The notes: generated from the letters alone by a model not told the origin. A DNA stretch of 64,000 nucleotides from Acetobacterium paludosum (GCF_008086595.1 NZ_RXYA01000017.1:21583-85582), one strand, 5' to 3'. Positions 16,618 through 26,577 are shown, numbered from the stretch's first letter. A program made the numbers and translations.

Positions 16618-16658
16618 AAGAAGAAACCCTGCATTTTCACATGGTTTCTTCTTTTTTT
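16618..16658. terminator. Terminator between GDPD and DUF3786 genes
   Basis: AAGAAGAAACC and GGTTTCTTCTT form a perfect 11-bp stem, followed by a T-run on the plus strand. It ends the GDPD transcript; an A-rich 5' flank (T-run on the minus strand) lets it serve the convergent DUF3786 gene too. Confidence 0.85.
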
Positions 16659-16687
16659 ATCCAGAAAATATTATTTTGGCGGTGCGT

Positions 16688-17332
16688 TTAATAGAGGGCG
16701 TCTTTAATCTCGATACCGGCCGCTGCTGCCAGTCGCTGAACGCCTTCAACGGCGATAGTGACGGTGCTTTCGACATGGATAAAATCCGTCGCGCTGTCAT
16801 CAAAAAGAATATTGGCCTGAGCGGGGAATTCATCATCGCCATCCCAAAAAAGAAACTGCATCGGCATGCATTCAAAGGCCTTGATCTGACAGCCGGCATC
16901 GGAGTGGGGGAGTTTGACACCGCCAAGGGCGATACATGCCATCGACAACTTTTCGGTCTGGCCGGAAAAGATTTGGGCAAAAGGAACAAGAACATGTTTT
17001 TCAAAAGCTGTTGTAAAGGGGGAAGCACCTTTTAACTCTCTGAAGGGAACCCATTTATTCTTTAATACCGCCTGGGGCGATGCATACCAGAGCAATGTGT
17101 AAATAATTAATTGATTATTTCGATCCGCCGCCAGAGAATTTTCAAGAGAGATGATTTTCCCGGTTTCAGAATGGATCCCGAATTTTTGACCGAAGAGCTT
17201 TAATGTGAGGTATCCCTCCTCCGGTTTGATTTCCGGCAGTTTTTCAAGTAGCTGTTGATGGTCCATTTTCAGAAATTTCAGGCGCCATGCCTCACAGGCT
17301 TTTTCATAGTTGTTAGTTATTTCAATCTCCAT
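16688..17332 (-). CDS. DUF3786 domain-containing protein
   Basis: A 214-residue soluble protein. The family signature PMQFLFWDGDDEFPAQANILFD is close to its C-terminus (shown here in part: LFWDGDDEFPAQANILFD), and GYLTLKLFGQKFGIH near the N-terminus is also typical. DUF3786 proteins occur in anaerobes, often corrinoid- or methyl-transfer-rich organisms, but their function is unknown. It is transcribed alone, divergent from the PucR-type regulator, with AGGAG upstream of its ATG. Confidence 0.82.
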   Translation of the reverse strand: MEIEITNNYEKACEAWRLKFLKMDHQQLLEKLPEIKPEEGYLTLKLFGQKFGIHSETGKIISLENSLAADRNNQLIIYTLLWYASPQAVLKNKWVPFRELKGASPFTTAFEKHVLVPFAQIFSGQTEKLSMACIALGGVKLPHSDAGCQIKAFECMPMQFLFWDGDDEFPAQANILFDDSATDFIHVESTVTIAVEGVQRLAAAAGIEIKDALY

Positions 17333-17606
17333 ATGTTTGCTCCTAAAAAATAAATTTGGTGAGACTGGTTTGTTTCACCCTGTAGATATTTTAGTTTACC
17401 AGAGATGTTGAATTCTTACAACTGATGATGCTTGCTTATCACAATAATATTTCAGAACATAATTCTTGCAATTAAATGCATTTAATATTTATCGGTGTAA
17501 AAAATATAAAACTATGATAGAATGTAAAATAACAAGTAATGGATTGTGAGCGAAACATACCGTACTTTCGTGATATTCAAAAACATCTGATTAAAGGAGG
17601 CGTATT

Positions 17607-19160
17607 TTGAAAATCAGTATCAATATGATTGAAAAGTATTTTGATAAACACATTCGAATGAAAACGATTAGAGCGGATGCTAATCTGACAATTGAGTCTT
17701 TTGAGGTAATTGATCTTACCAGGTGTTCGTTTGAAAAATCAAATCTGTATTTAATGAAAGCCGAAGAAATACCTGATTCTGAAGAAGTTCCACCTGATGT
17801 GAATTTTCTTTGCTATAGTTTGCCGATGGATTTTGAACTGAAAAAATATCAACACATCAATCTGCTAATCCTCGAAGGTCTAAGTGAACAAAAGATATTA
17901 AACGGGATTATCGCGATTTTTCACAAATACAATACCCTGGATGAACAGCTTAATTCATTAATATACCGAAATTTTTCTTTGCAGAAAATTATCGATTTGG
18001 CCACTGAAATGATGGATATGCCCCTTAATGTGTTGGATTTAAATCACAATGTGCTGGCCATCAGTTCGCATATGGATGCTCAGGATGATCCGATTTGGGA
18101 ATCCATGAAAGCCGGGTCGAATACGTCCGATTATGATATGGTTTTAGCAGGAAAACCAAAAATGAGTGACATTATTCATGCCCCCGGGTCTTCGGTTGAG
18201 ATGATGTCGAATATCAGCGGCCATTATATTAAGGTATCGATGCTTTCCAATAAGGGCCATGCTGTGGCGACGTTTGGCATGCACAAAACCAATGACTTTG
18301 ATAAGCCCTTCGAAAAACACACCATTCAGATTTATGATTATGTTGCAGAAAAATTGAACCGTAATTTTAATCTTTTTTTCGAGTCAAAGGCCGATCGCGG
18401 ATTATTGTATGAAGAATTTTTGCATGATCTGTTTAATCGCAAATTCGAGAGTCAAAATGAAATTGAAGAGCTTTCATCAAAACTCGGCTTCAACCTGGGA
18501 ACCAGATATATCATGGGACTGATTTCGGTCAGGGACAGTCAGGTAAGAACCGATTATTATTTTACCATGATGAAATCTTTAGAAAGAAGCATCACGGATT
18601 CAAAATGCATTGCCATGGATTCTTATATTTACATCATTATTCCCATCGCAGACGATGTGTATTTGTCCAATGATGGACAGAATCGGTTATCGGAATTTAT
18701 GCCCATTCATAATTGTCTTTGTCTCCTCAGCCCGGTCTTTATATCCTTTGAGGAATTGTATAAAATTAACACCATGTTCAAAGTGGTTTTAACATTTATT
18801 GATAATCAGGGCAGGCGAGATCGGATTTATCATTTTTATGAATTTGCCAGTCAATACAGCATGTGGCTGTTGGCCGAGAACTTGCCCAACAATATGATCA
18901 CCCATCCGATGATTCAAAAGATCATCGATTATGATCAGAAACATCATTCAGATTATCTGGAAACCCTAAAGTGCTATTTTAGAAATGAAAGCAGCATCGT
19001 CACCACGTCGAATTTTCTCCATATGCATCGTAATTCGCTTTTGTATCGAATCAATCGAATCGAAAAGCTGCTGGGGGTCAGTCTGGATGACTGGAAACTA
19101 AAAGAACAGTTACTTTTTTTTATGTCTTGCCTGGAAAATAGGGATGGTTTTAAAAAATAA
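17607..19160 (+). CDS. PucR-type transcriptional regulator, probable controller of the glycyl radical operon
   Basis: A 517-residue regulator. The last 60 residues are a PucR C-terminal HTH (TTSNFLHMHRNSLLYRINRIEKLLG), preceded by a long ligand-sensing region with GAF-like and GGDEF-like (CdaR-type) folds. It starts with TTG at 17607, 6 bp after a perfect AAAGGAGG. Next on the same strand, after a hairpin, comes the operon of two glycyl radical enzymes, so it most likely activates that operon in response to its substrate. This last point rests on position only. Confidence 0.85.
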   Translation: MKISINMIEKYFDKHIRMKTIRADANLTIESFEVIDLTRCSFEKSNLYLMKAEEIPDSEEVPPDVNFLCYSLPMDFELKKYQHINLLILEGLSEQKILNGIIAIFHKYNTLDEQLNSLIYRNFSLQKIIDLATEMMDMPLNVLDLNHNVLAISSHMDAQDDPIWESMKAGSNTSDYDMVLAGKPKMSDIIHAPGSSVEMMSNISGHYIKVSMLSNKGHAVATFGMHKTNDFDKPFEKHTIQIYDYVAEKLNRNFNLFFESKADRGLLYEEFLHDLFNRKFESQNEIEELSSKLGFNLGTRYIMGLISVRDSQVRTDYYFTMMKSLERSITDSKCIAMDSYIYIIIPIADDVYLSNDGQNRLSEFMPIHNCLCLLSPVFISFEELYKINTMFKVVLTFIDNQGRRDRIYHFYEFASQYSMWLLAENLPNNMITHPMIQKIIDYDQKHHSDYLETLKCYFRNESSIVTTSNFLHMHRNSLLYRINRIEKLLGVSLDDWKLKEQLLFFMSCLENRDGFKK

Positions 19161-19486
19161 TAACGGCATAAAAAGTCTGCAGGAATTGGCGTGAAGCTGA
19201 TTTCCGCAGGCTTCTTTGATTGTCAATGCCATCATCAACATTACTTTTGCTTAAGTCTTCTGTGCATTTTAACCATTAGATGTTATTTTAATTTGTGCAG
19301 AAACAACGTTGCTTTGAAGCAGTCAAAAATCTAAGATAAAGATAATAAAACTTGAATGCGTGTAATATTATTTGATGCCGAGCACCAGAATGTGATGACA
19401 GAGCAGAAAAATTTGTTGCGTATTTAATTTCAATTTACCTATTTGAAAACGATTAAAAACTCAATTGAATCAGGAGGAATTTAAAA
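19161..19486 (+). other. Spacer between PucR regulator and glycyl radical operon
   Basis: 326 bp without a coding frame. It contains the terminator at 19171-19217 and an AT-rich stretch that must hold the operon promoter. A CAACGTTG palindrome lies near 19303-19313. I saw no TGGCAC-N5-TTGC sigma-54 site and no strong -35/-10 pair, as expected for a promoter needing an activator. Confidence 0.4.
19171..19217 (+). terminator. Terminator after the PucR-type gene
   Basis: AAGTCTGCAGGAA pairs with TTTCCGCAGGCTT (one wobble, one mismatch) and is followed by CTTT-rich sequence. It probably separates regulator and operon transcripts. Confidence 0.6.
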
Positions 19487-21934
19487 ATGTACAAATTTAA
19501 ACCTGCAACTGAACGCATTATCAAAATGCATCAGCTCATTCGCGATCGGGTCATTCAGACTGACGCAGAGAGAGCGCTGATCACGACGGAGTCCTACAAG
19601 AGAAATGAACATGTGCTGCCGATGATTAAGCGGCCTCGGGCAATTTATGATGTCTGTGCAAATATGACAGTTCGGGTGGAGGATTTTGAAATTATTGTCG
19701 GGAACAGAGCAAAAAACTTCTGTGGTTCCGGTGTTGAACCAGAATGGGAAGGAGAGGGATGGATTCCATCAATGATTGAGAATGGGATCTGGACGATTCA
19801 GGCTGATGGATTGTATCACAATCCCGAAGGAGAAGAACTCAAACTTGCTATTAGTCCGGAAGATGTGGAAGCCTTGGTTTCCATTCGTGATTATTGGAAA
19901 GACAGAACCATTACAACGACAGCTAATGCATGGCAGCCGGAAGGCTATGATGAGCTCTGCAAGCTTGAAGTCTGTGCCAATGCTTCGGGAGCTCCATTGA
20001 TGATGATGACAGCCGGTCATCTTACTCCTGGTTTTCAGAAGATCATTAACATTGGTTATGGTGCCATCCGAAAGGAAGCATTGGATTTTATGGATGCCCA
20101 TCGAAACAACCTTATGGGGGAGGATCTGAATAAATATATGTTCTACAATGCCGCTTCCATTGTCTGCGATGCAGCCATAATTATGATTCAGCGCTATAGT
20201 GAAGCATGTCTGGAAAAAGCAAAAGCGTGTCAGGATGAATCCCGAAGGGATGAGCTGCTAAAAATGGCCGATGGACTTTTGTGGATTTCAAAAAATCCTG
20301 CCCGAAATTTCTGGGAAGCCTGTCAAGCAGCTATTATGTATCAGCTTTTTCTGGCTTTGGAATCGAAGTATCCAGCGTGCTCCTTTGGACGATTTGATCA
20401 GTACACCTGGCCATTCCTTAAGGCAGATCTGGAAGCAGAACGTTTGACAATGGATGAAGCTCAGGAAATCGTGGATGCTTTTTTCCTGAAATCAAACTGC
20501 TTCTACGGCGCAGCGCCTGAATTTGTGGCCCAGATCACAGGTATCGGTAATACCTATCAGCATACCACAGTTGGTGGGGTTGATCCGGAAACTGGCGAGG
20601 ATGCAACCAATCCGGTAACCTATATGGCTCTTGAAACCATTGGCCGATTGAAGCTACATGATCCCACTATTTCTCTTCGCGTTAATAAAAATACACCGGA
20701 CAAACTGTGGGAATGTGCTCTTGAAACCTCAAAGCTTGTGGGCGGTCTGCCACTGTTTCAGAATGATGAAATTATTATCCCGGGCCTAATGGAGGAACTC
20801 GGCTTTAGTCTGGTAGATGCACGGAACTATGCCTTGATCGGATGTCAGGAAATCACTGGCTCCGGAAATGATTATTCTGCCTGTAATGGGATTGCTCCAC
20901 CCTATGCCAGCATTCACTATGGGGTTGTTCTCAATATGGTCATCAATAACGGAGTCAATGCCTTTAATGGCCAGGAATGCAGTGTAAAAAAGGGATATCT
21001 CTATGAGATGAAAAGTTTCGAAGAAGTAAAGGAAGCATTTAAGGCAGTTGCGCGTTACATCACCAAGGCACAAGTCAGCATCAATAATTATACCGAGTAT
21101 CTGACCACTCAATATGCACCTCTTGCTGGACTTTCCATTTCCATGGAAGGCTGTATGGAATCTGGAAAGGATGCAACCTGGGGCGGTTGCAAGTATAACT
21201 CCTATGGCGGTACTGCAACAGGTCTTGCTACCGTGGCCGACTCGTTAACCACGATTAAATATATGGTATTTGATAAAAAGCTCTGTACTGCCAGAGAACT
21301 TTACGATGCAGTGATGGCCAACTGGGAGGGATTCGAAGACCTGCGCCAACAGATTCTTCACGAAGTTCCCCATTATGGAAATGCTGATCCGTATGCGGAT
21401 GAACAAATGAAATGGGTTTGCGATAGTTATTATGATATTTGCAGTGAGTGTTACAGTACTCGAACCCGACATTTTAAAGCAGGGCTTTACAGTGCATCTG
21501 ACCATGTTTTTCAGGGGTATCATACTTGGGCAACACCAGATGGAAGAAAAACCGGTGAAGCCTTGGCTGATGCCACATCCCCTGCACAGGGAAGAGATAT
21601 AAACGGACCTACCGCTGTGTGTACCTCTGCGTGTTGTTATGACCAGAGCAAATTCATGGACGGACTGGCGTTGAATATTCGTATTCATCCGTCTGCATTA
21701 AGCCGAGATGACGGCGTTGAAAAGCTTCGAGATATGACCAAAACCTATCTGAACAATGGCGGAATGGAAATTCAATACAATGTTGTTAGCACCGAAACCA
21801 TGCGTGCCGCCCAGGCAGATCCGCAGTCCTATCGTGATCTTGTTGTGCGCATTGCTGGCTACTCGGCTTATTTTGTGGAGTTGAATGCAGATTGCCAGAA
21901 CGATATCATCCGAAGAACAGAAAATACACTTTAA
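19487..21934 (+). CDS. Glycyl radical enzyme 1 (PFL-like eliminase family, substrate unknown)
   Basis: An 815-residue enzyme of the pyruvate formate-lyase-like superfamily. The glycyl radical loop is RIAGYSAYF with Gly791; the active-site thiyl Cys is Cys453 in the motif GCQE (Glu455 as likely base). Most eliminase-type relatives have GCVE-P, so GCQEITGSGNDY is unusual. Family members remove water, amine, sulfite or CO2 from small substrates by radical chemistry and are killed by oxygen. It is the first gene of an operon with an iron alcohol dehydrogenase, a second glycyl radical enzyme and an activase. RBS AGGAGG lies about 9 bp before the ATG. Roughly 40% similarity to enzyme 2 is evident by eye. 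Confidence 0.9.
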   Translation: MYKFKPATERIIKMHQLIRDRVIQTDAERALITTESYKRNEHVLPMIKRPRAIYDVCANMTVRVEDFEIIVGNRAKNFCGSGVEPEWEGEGWIPSMIENGIWTIQADGLYHNPEGEELKLAISPEDVEALVSIRDYWKDRTITTTANAWQPEGYDELCKLEVCANASGAPLMMMTAGHLTPGFQKIINIGYGAIRKEALDFMDAHRNNLMGEDLNKYMFYNAASIVCDAAIIMIQRYSEACLEKAKACQDESRRDELLKMADGLLWISKNPARNFWEACQAAIMYQLFLALESKYPACSFGRFDQYTWPFLKADLEAERLTMDEAQEIVDAFFLKSNCFYGAAPEFVAQITGIGNTYQHTTVGGVDPETGEDATNPVTYMALETIGRLKLHDPTISLRVNKNTPDKLWECALETSKLVGGLPLFQNDEIIIPGLMEELGFSLVDARNYALIGCQEITGSGNDYSACNGIAPPYASIHYGVVLNMVINNGVNAFNGQECSVKKGYLYEMKSFEEVKEAFKAVARYITKAQVSINNYTEYLTTQYAPLAGLSISMEGCMESGKDATWGGCKYNSYGGTATGLATVADSLTTIKYMVFDKKLCTARELYDAVMANWEGFEDLRQQILHEVPHYGNADPYADEQMKWVCDSYYDICSECYSTRTRHFKAGLYSASDHVFQGYHTWATPDGRKTGEALADATSPAQGRDINGPTAVCTSACCYDQSKFMDGLALNIRIHPSALSRDDGVEKLRDMTKTYLNNGGMEIQYNVVSTETMRAAQADPQSYRDLVVRIAGYSAYFVELNADCQNDIIRRTENTL

Positions 21935-21969
21935 CGATTTCAAATAATAATATCAATTGGAGGAAACTA

Positions 21970-23127
21970 ATGATTAGTACCTATACACAAGCAAGCCCGG
22001 TGGTTTTTGGAGTGGATGCAATCAATCAGATTGCGGAAAAAGCAAAAGATTTGGGTGGAAGCAGAGCATTATGCATTTATGATCAGGGAGTCAAAATAAC
22101 AGGCATGGCTGATCGAATTATCAAGCTTTTAAATGATGCCGGAATCGAAACGGTTGTTTATGAAGGGGTTAAACCAGATCCCACCAATGAAGCGGTTGAT
22201 GCTGCCGGTCTATTTGCACGAGACAGTCATGTTGATATAATTATTGGTATTGGGGGCGGAAGCACCTTGGATACGGCAAAATGCGTGGCGGTTTTAAACG
22301 ACAATCCGCTTCCGATTACTCAATACTGGGCATCATTAGGTAAAAAATATGAAATGAAAACACCGTTGATTTTAGTGCCGACCTCATCTGGCACGGGTAG
22401 CGAAGTAACGATGATTGCGGCTATTATTGATCTCAAGACACATATCAAGGAAGCTGTTGTTAAACCAGGAAATCTAGCTATTGTCGATCCGGCATTAACA
22501 TTAACAGTTCCACCCCATATCACAGCTGCAACTGGGATGGATGCTCTTTCCCATGCGGTTGAATCTTACACCACTAACTGCACCAATCCGCGATCCGATG
22601 TGTTGGCGCTGGAGGCGATCAAGCTGATCGCCCAGAATTTGGAAAAAGCAACGCGCAATGGCAGTGATTTGGAAGCCCGGACGCAGTTATCACTGGCCAG
22701 CAATTTCGCCGGGATTTCTTTTGGAGACGCCAGTGTCCATTTTGGTCATGCCCTAGGACATGAATTCGGCGGAGTTTTTCATTTGCCTCATGGCGCGGCC
22801 TGTGCACTGACCATTCCGGAAGTGCTTGTATTTGCCGCTGATACGATTCCTGAACGGATCATCAACATTGGTAAAGCATTTGGCCTGGATTTTCCGGCAA
22901 ACACGACGAGCCTTCAGGCCGCGGAACTGATAGCTGAAAAAGTGAGAAAATTGCTGAAAGCGGTTGGCATCAAGTCCCTCAAAGAACTCGGTATCAGCAG
23001 AGCAGATGCCGTCTCCTGTGCCAAAGGAGCGGTGGAAAATAACTGGTTTGTAAGCTGCGCCGTCAAAGAAGTCAACGTAGATGTAATGGCCGGATTGATT
23101 GAAAAAATTTATGATAATTTTCAATAA
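21970..23127 (+). CDS. Iron-containing alcohol dehydrogenase
   Basis: A 385-residue type III (Fe-dependent) alcohol dehydrogenase. It has the nucleotide motif GIGGGSTLDTAK and metal ligands in DALSHAVESY, FGHALGHEFGG and LPHGAA. It most likely reduces an aldehyde made by one of the flanking glycyl radical enzymes to an alcohol with NADH, as in the glycerol dehydratase/1,3-propanediol dehydrogenase pair. The ATG at 21970 has TTGGAGGAAAC upstream; the frame extends back to 21892 but that part overlaps the end of enzyme 1. It lies 35 bp after enzyme 1. Confidence 0.92.
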   Translation: MISTYTQASPVVFGVDAINQIAEKAKDLGGSRALCIYDQGVKITGMADRIIKLLNDAGIETVVYEGVKPDPTNEAVDAAGLFARDSHVDIIIGIGGGSTLDTAKCVAVLNDNPLPITQYWASLGKKYEMKTPLILVPTSSGTGSEVTMIAAIIDLKTHIKEAVVKPGNLAIVDPALTLTVPPHITAATGMDALSHAVESYTTNCTNPRSDVLALEAIKLIAQNLEKATRNGSDLEARTQLSLASNFAGISFGDASVHFGHALGHEFGGVFHLPHGAACALTIPEVLVFAADTIPERIINIGKAFGLDFPANTTSLQAAELIAEKVRKLLKAVGIKSLKELGISRADAVSCAKGAVENNWFVSCAVKEVNVDVMAGLIEKIYDNFQ

Positions 23128-23151
23128 AAATAGAACTGGAAAGGAAGAAAT

Positions 23152-25578
23152 ATGTTTACCTTAAAACCCATTACCACCCGCGTTTTAAAAATGCGGAAGA
23201 ATTATCGCGAGACCATGCCGAAAGTCTGCACGGCCCGGCTGAAAATCGTCACCGATTTTTATCAGGAAAATCCCAACCTCACTGGAATTTTAAAACGGGC
23301 ACTGGTATTTAAAGAACTGGCGGAAAAAATGCCGGTTTTGATCAGCGCGAATGAGATCATCGTCGGGAGTATGGCTTCCACTTATCGCGGTTCCGCGCTT
23401 TTCCCAGAGAATGATATTGTCTGGATGAAGGCTGACAACGATGCCGGACAATTATTTGACCGAGAGCTGGATCCCTACATTATTGATGATGAGGACTGGG
23501 CGTATATTTCCAGCGTTATTCCTTACTGGTCCAAAAATTCCCTCAGTGCCATGACCGATGCCTATATTCCGGAAGGATATTTTGCCGCAGTCGGCAACCA
23601 GGTTACCGTTTATGGGGACAAGGGAATCTGTGCGGCACCGGTCGGTCATTTCTGTACCAATTATGACAAGGCCATTCGGGTGGGATTTGGGTCTGTTAGG
23701 GAGGAAGCCAAAGGTAAAATGGCAGCTTTAGAAGGAAAAATGGAAGCGGATACCATCAAAAAGTACAATTTTTACCGCTCCGTGGTGATTGTCTGCGATG
23801 GCATGATTACCCTGTCCAAGCGGTACGGAGCAGAAGCTGCCCGCCAGGCGGAAGCATGTTCGGATCCCCGACGAAAGGCTGAGCTGGAAAAAATGGCGGA
23901 ATCACTGAACTGGATTATGGCAAACCCGGCCCGTAACTTTCAGGATGCCGTTCAAATCATGTTTCTATATCAGATTGGCATGTGTCTGCACAACAATATG
24001 CATGCCCCGACTTTCGGACGGGTTGACCAGTATCTGGGCAGCTTTTACGAAGCGGATCTGGCAGCCGGACGGACGACACCGAAAGAAGCTCAGGAAATCT
24101 ATGATCTGTTTTCACTAAAAGTCGCTGAAATGAATAAGATCTGGTCATCCGGAACCACTCTTGCGGTTTCCGGGTATACGGTTGGCCAGCTCATGACGCT
24201 CGGCGGTGTTGACAAGAACAATCAGGATGCCACCAATGCGGTTACCTACATGATGCTTCAGACCGCAGCCCGGCTGGAACTCCATGATCCGCCTTTATCC
24301 CTCCGGATTCATAAAAATACGCCGGAATTATTATGGGAGGCAGCTCTGGAAACCACGAAAATCTGTGGCGGCGTACCGACTTTTGAAAATGATGAGCTCA
24401 TTATTCCGGCCTTAATGAAAAACAATCGCATGAATCTGGAAAGTGCCCGGAATTACTGCCTCATTGGCTGTGTTGAACCGGCCGGCTGCGGAGATGAATG
24501 GCCGGCCTGCGGCGGGTCCGGGGGAGAAGCCTACTGGAATATGCCGATGGCCATTGTTCACGCCATCAATGACGGTCACAACCCGATGCCGGACTTTTTT
24601 GGAAACGTCAACGAAAACAGAACCGGGGCCCATACCGGCTATCTCTATGAAATGGAAACCTTTGATGAGGTGCTCGATGCCGTTTCTGTTCAATACCAAT
24701 ATTTTCTGGAATGGCAGATGTCGATGGTCAATATGTTTGAAGTGGTGGCGGCCGAGCATATGGCCCAACCACTAGTATCCTGCATGATGGATGGCTGTAT
24801 GGAATCCGGGAAGGACGTCATGAAGGGCGGCGCTAAAAACAACAGCTGCGGCGTTCCGGGGGTTGGAATCGGGAATGCCGTGGACAGTCTGGCTGTAATG
24901 AAGCATATGATTTATGACAAAAAAATCTGCACGGCTAGGGAATTCTATGATGCTATTATGTCCAATTGGGAAGACCGGGAAGATTTACGACAGTATATTC
25001 TTAACGAGGTGCCACACTACGGAAATGATGCCGATTACGCCGATGAATGGGCCACCTGGCTACTTAATCTTTTTGCCGATATTGTGACGAACTTTACCAA
25101 TGTTCGGGGTTGTAAATTTGCACCGGGTTTGTACCCGGTGGCCACCAATGTTTTATGGGGATTGATGACACCGGCCACTCCAGATGGACGAAGAGGCGGT
25201 GATCCTCTTGCCGACGGCATCTCGCCGGTTCAGCAGCTTGATAAAAACGGACCCACCGCTATTTTAAAATCGGTGAGCCGTATTCCCCAGGAACGTTTTT
25301 CAAATGGAACCCTGCTGAACATGAAATTCCATCCCTCAGCGCTGAGTAATGAAAGCGGCAGAGACAAGCTGGAAGCATTGATGAAAGCCTATTTTAATAT
25401 GGGCGGGATGGAAATGCAGCTCAATATTGTCAGCGTAAACACCCTGCGAAAAGCACAGCAGCATCCGGAAGACTATCAGAATCTGGTTGTTCGGGTGGCC
25501 GGATTCAGCGCCTATTTTGTGGAACTGTTTAAAAACTGTCAGGATGATCTGATCCGTCGGACAGAATTAGCCCTATAA
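23152..25578 (+). CDS. Glycyl radical enzyme 2 (PFL-like eliminase family, substrate unknown)
   Basis: An 808-residue paralogue of enzyme 1 in the same operon, 24 bp after the dehydrogenase. The radical loop is RVAGFSAYF with Gly784, and the active-site motif is the canonical GCVEP (Cys440, Glu442). Both enzymes share GCMESGKD and the ATPDGRR/K segment. It has higher GC and more CGG/GGC codons than enzyme 1, so the two may have separate histories. No small subunit gene (as in hydroxyphenylacetate decarboxylase) and no microcompartment shell genes are nearby. The substrate may be a diol, amino-alcohol, sulfonate or other small molecule. Confidence 0.9.
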   Translation: MFTLKPITTRVLKMRKNYRETMPKVCTARLKIVTDFYQENPNLTGILKRALVFKELAEKMPVLISANEIIVGSMASTYRGSALFPENDIVWMKADNDAGQLFDRELDPYIIDDEDWAYISSVIPYWSKNSLSAMTDAYIPEGYFAAVGNQVTVYGDKGICAAPVGHFCTNYDKAIRVGFGSVREEAKGKMAALEGKMEADTIKKYNFYRSVVIVCDGMITLSKRYGAEAARQAEACSDPRRKAELEKMAESLNWIMANPARNFQDAVQIMFLYQIGMCLHNNMHAPTFGRVDQYLGSFYEADLAAGRTTPKEAQEIYDLFSLKVAEMNKIWSSGTTLAVSGYTVGQLMTLGGVDKNNQDATNAVTYMMLQTAARLELHDPPLSLRIHKNTPELLWEAALETTKICGGVPTFENDELIIPALMKNNRMNLESARNYCLIGCVEPAGCGDEWPACGGSGGEAYWNMPMAIVHAINDGHNPMPDFFGNVNENRTGAHTGYLYEMETFDEVLDAVSVQYQYFLEWQMSMVNMFEVVAAEHMAQPLVSCMMDGCMESGKDVMKGGAKNNSCGVPGVGIGNAVDSLAVMKHMIYDKKICTAREFYDAIMSNWEDREDLRQYILNEVPHYGNDADYADEWATWLLNLFADIVTNFTNVRGCKFAPGLYPVATNVLWGLMTPATPDGRRGGDPLADGISPVQQLDKNGPTAILKSVSRIPQERFSNGTLLNMKFHPSALSNESGRDKLEALMKAYFNMGGMEMQLNIVSVNTLRKAQQHPEDYQNLVVRVAGFSAYFVELFKNCQDDLIRRTELAL

Positions 25579-25599
25579 GGCAGTGAGAGGTTACCGACG

Positions 25600-26559
25600 A
25601 TGAAAGAATCAGACTTAACAGGAAAAGTATATGACATTCAGGGATTCTCGGTTCAGGATGGACCGGGAATCCGAACCACTGTATTTTTAAAGGGCTGTCC
25701 GCTCCGCTGCCCATGGTGTCACAGTCCGGAATCCCAATCCTTTGCGGCCCAGCTGAGCTGGATGGCGATGCGATGTATCGGGGTGGAAAAATGCGGAAAA
25801 TGTTTGACTGCCTGTACAAAAGGCGCCATTACAAGCGGCGAGATCACTAAAAGCATCGGAATCGGCGAAGCAATCAAGCTGATTCACGTCAACCGTTTAC
25901 TTTGTGACGATTGCGGTGATTGCGCCAGGGCATGTCATCCGGGCGGATTATCCATGTGTGGAGCCGACTATCAAGTGGATGACTTGCTGAAACAGCTCTG
26001 TCGAGACATTCCCTTTTATGAACAATCCGGCGGCGGGGTCACCGTTTCCGGAGGCGAGGCTCTTTCCCAACCAGAATTTACCCTGAAACTTTTACAGGGA
26101 CTGAAAGCACAAGGGGTTCATACCGCGCTGGACACCACCGGTTTTTCAGACTACAAAAACATTGATGCGGTTTTACCCTATGTGGATTTATTTTTATATG
26201 ATTTGAAACACATGGATAGCGAACAGCATAAAAAAGCCATTGGCGTTCCTAATGAACGGATCCTGGAGAATGCGCAAAAAATTGCCGCGGCAGGCGGAAA
26301 ACTGCAGATCCGCATTCCCGTGATCCCAAGTTTCAATGATTCCGAAAAAAATATAAAATCAACCGGAAAATTCTGCAAATCCCTTGGAAAAGCAGTGACT
26401 CTTGTTCAAATTCTTCCTTACCATAATATGGGTGTGGCAAAATATTTGCGAATCTGCGATGATCCGAAGGTATTGGAAGCGGAGCCGCCATCGGAAGAAA
26501 AAATTCAGAACCTGAAGAAAATTCTTGAATGTTTTGCCTTAAAGGTAACGGTCCATTGA
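25600..26559 (+). CDS. Glycyl radical enzyme activating enzyme (radical SAM)
   Basis: A 319-residue radical SAM activase. The SAM-binding cluster motif C-x3-C-x2-C is CPLRCPWC (Cys33, Cys37, Cys40), preceded by QDGPGIRTTVFLKG. A ferredoxin-like insert follows with cysteine groups CGKCLTAC and CDDCGDCARAC, typical of activases for eliminase-type enzymes, and the GGE motif VSGGEAL. It creates the glycyl radical in the partner enzyme using SAM and a reductant. One activase serves two radical enzymes here. RBS GAGAGG precedes the ATG and a terminator follows at 26578. Confidence 0.93.
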   Translation: MKESDLTGKVYDIQGFSVQDGPGIRTTVFLKGCPLRCPWCHSPESQSFAAQLSWMAMRCIGVEKCGKCLTACTKGAITSGEITKSIGIGEAIKLIHVNRLLCDDCGDCARACHPGGLSMCGADYQVDDLLKQLCRDIPFYEQSGGGVTVSGGEALSQPEFTLKLLQGLKAQGVHTALDTTGFSDYKNIDAVLPYVDLFLYDLKHMDSEQHKKAIGVPNERILENAQKIAAAGGKLQIRIPVIPSFNDSEKNIKSTGKFCKSLGKAVTLVQILPYHNMGVAKYLRICDDPKVLEAEPPSEEKIQNLKKILECFALKVTVH

Positions 26560-26577
26560 GATTATAAAATGAACGAA

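Noticed and set aside
16676..17035. 119-codon plus-strand frame opposite the DUF3786 gene
   Set aside because: It is the antisense shadow of a clearly conserved gene on the minus strand.
19218..19486. Sigma-54 promoter for the glycyl radical operon
   Set aside because: No TGGCAC-N5-TTGC element was found in the spacer.
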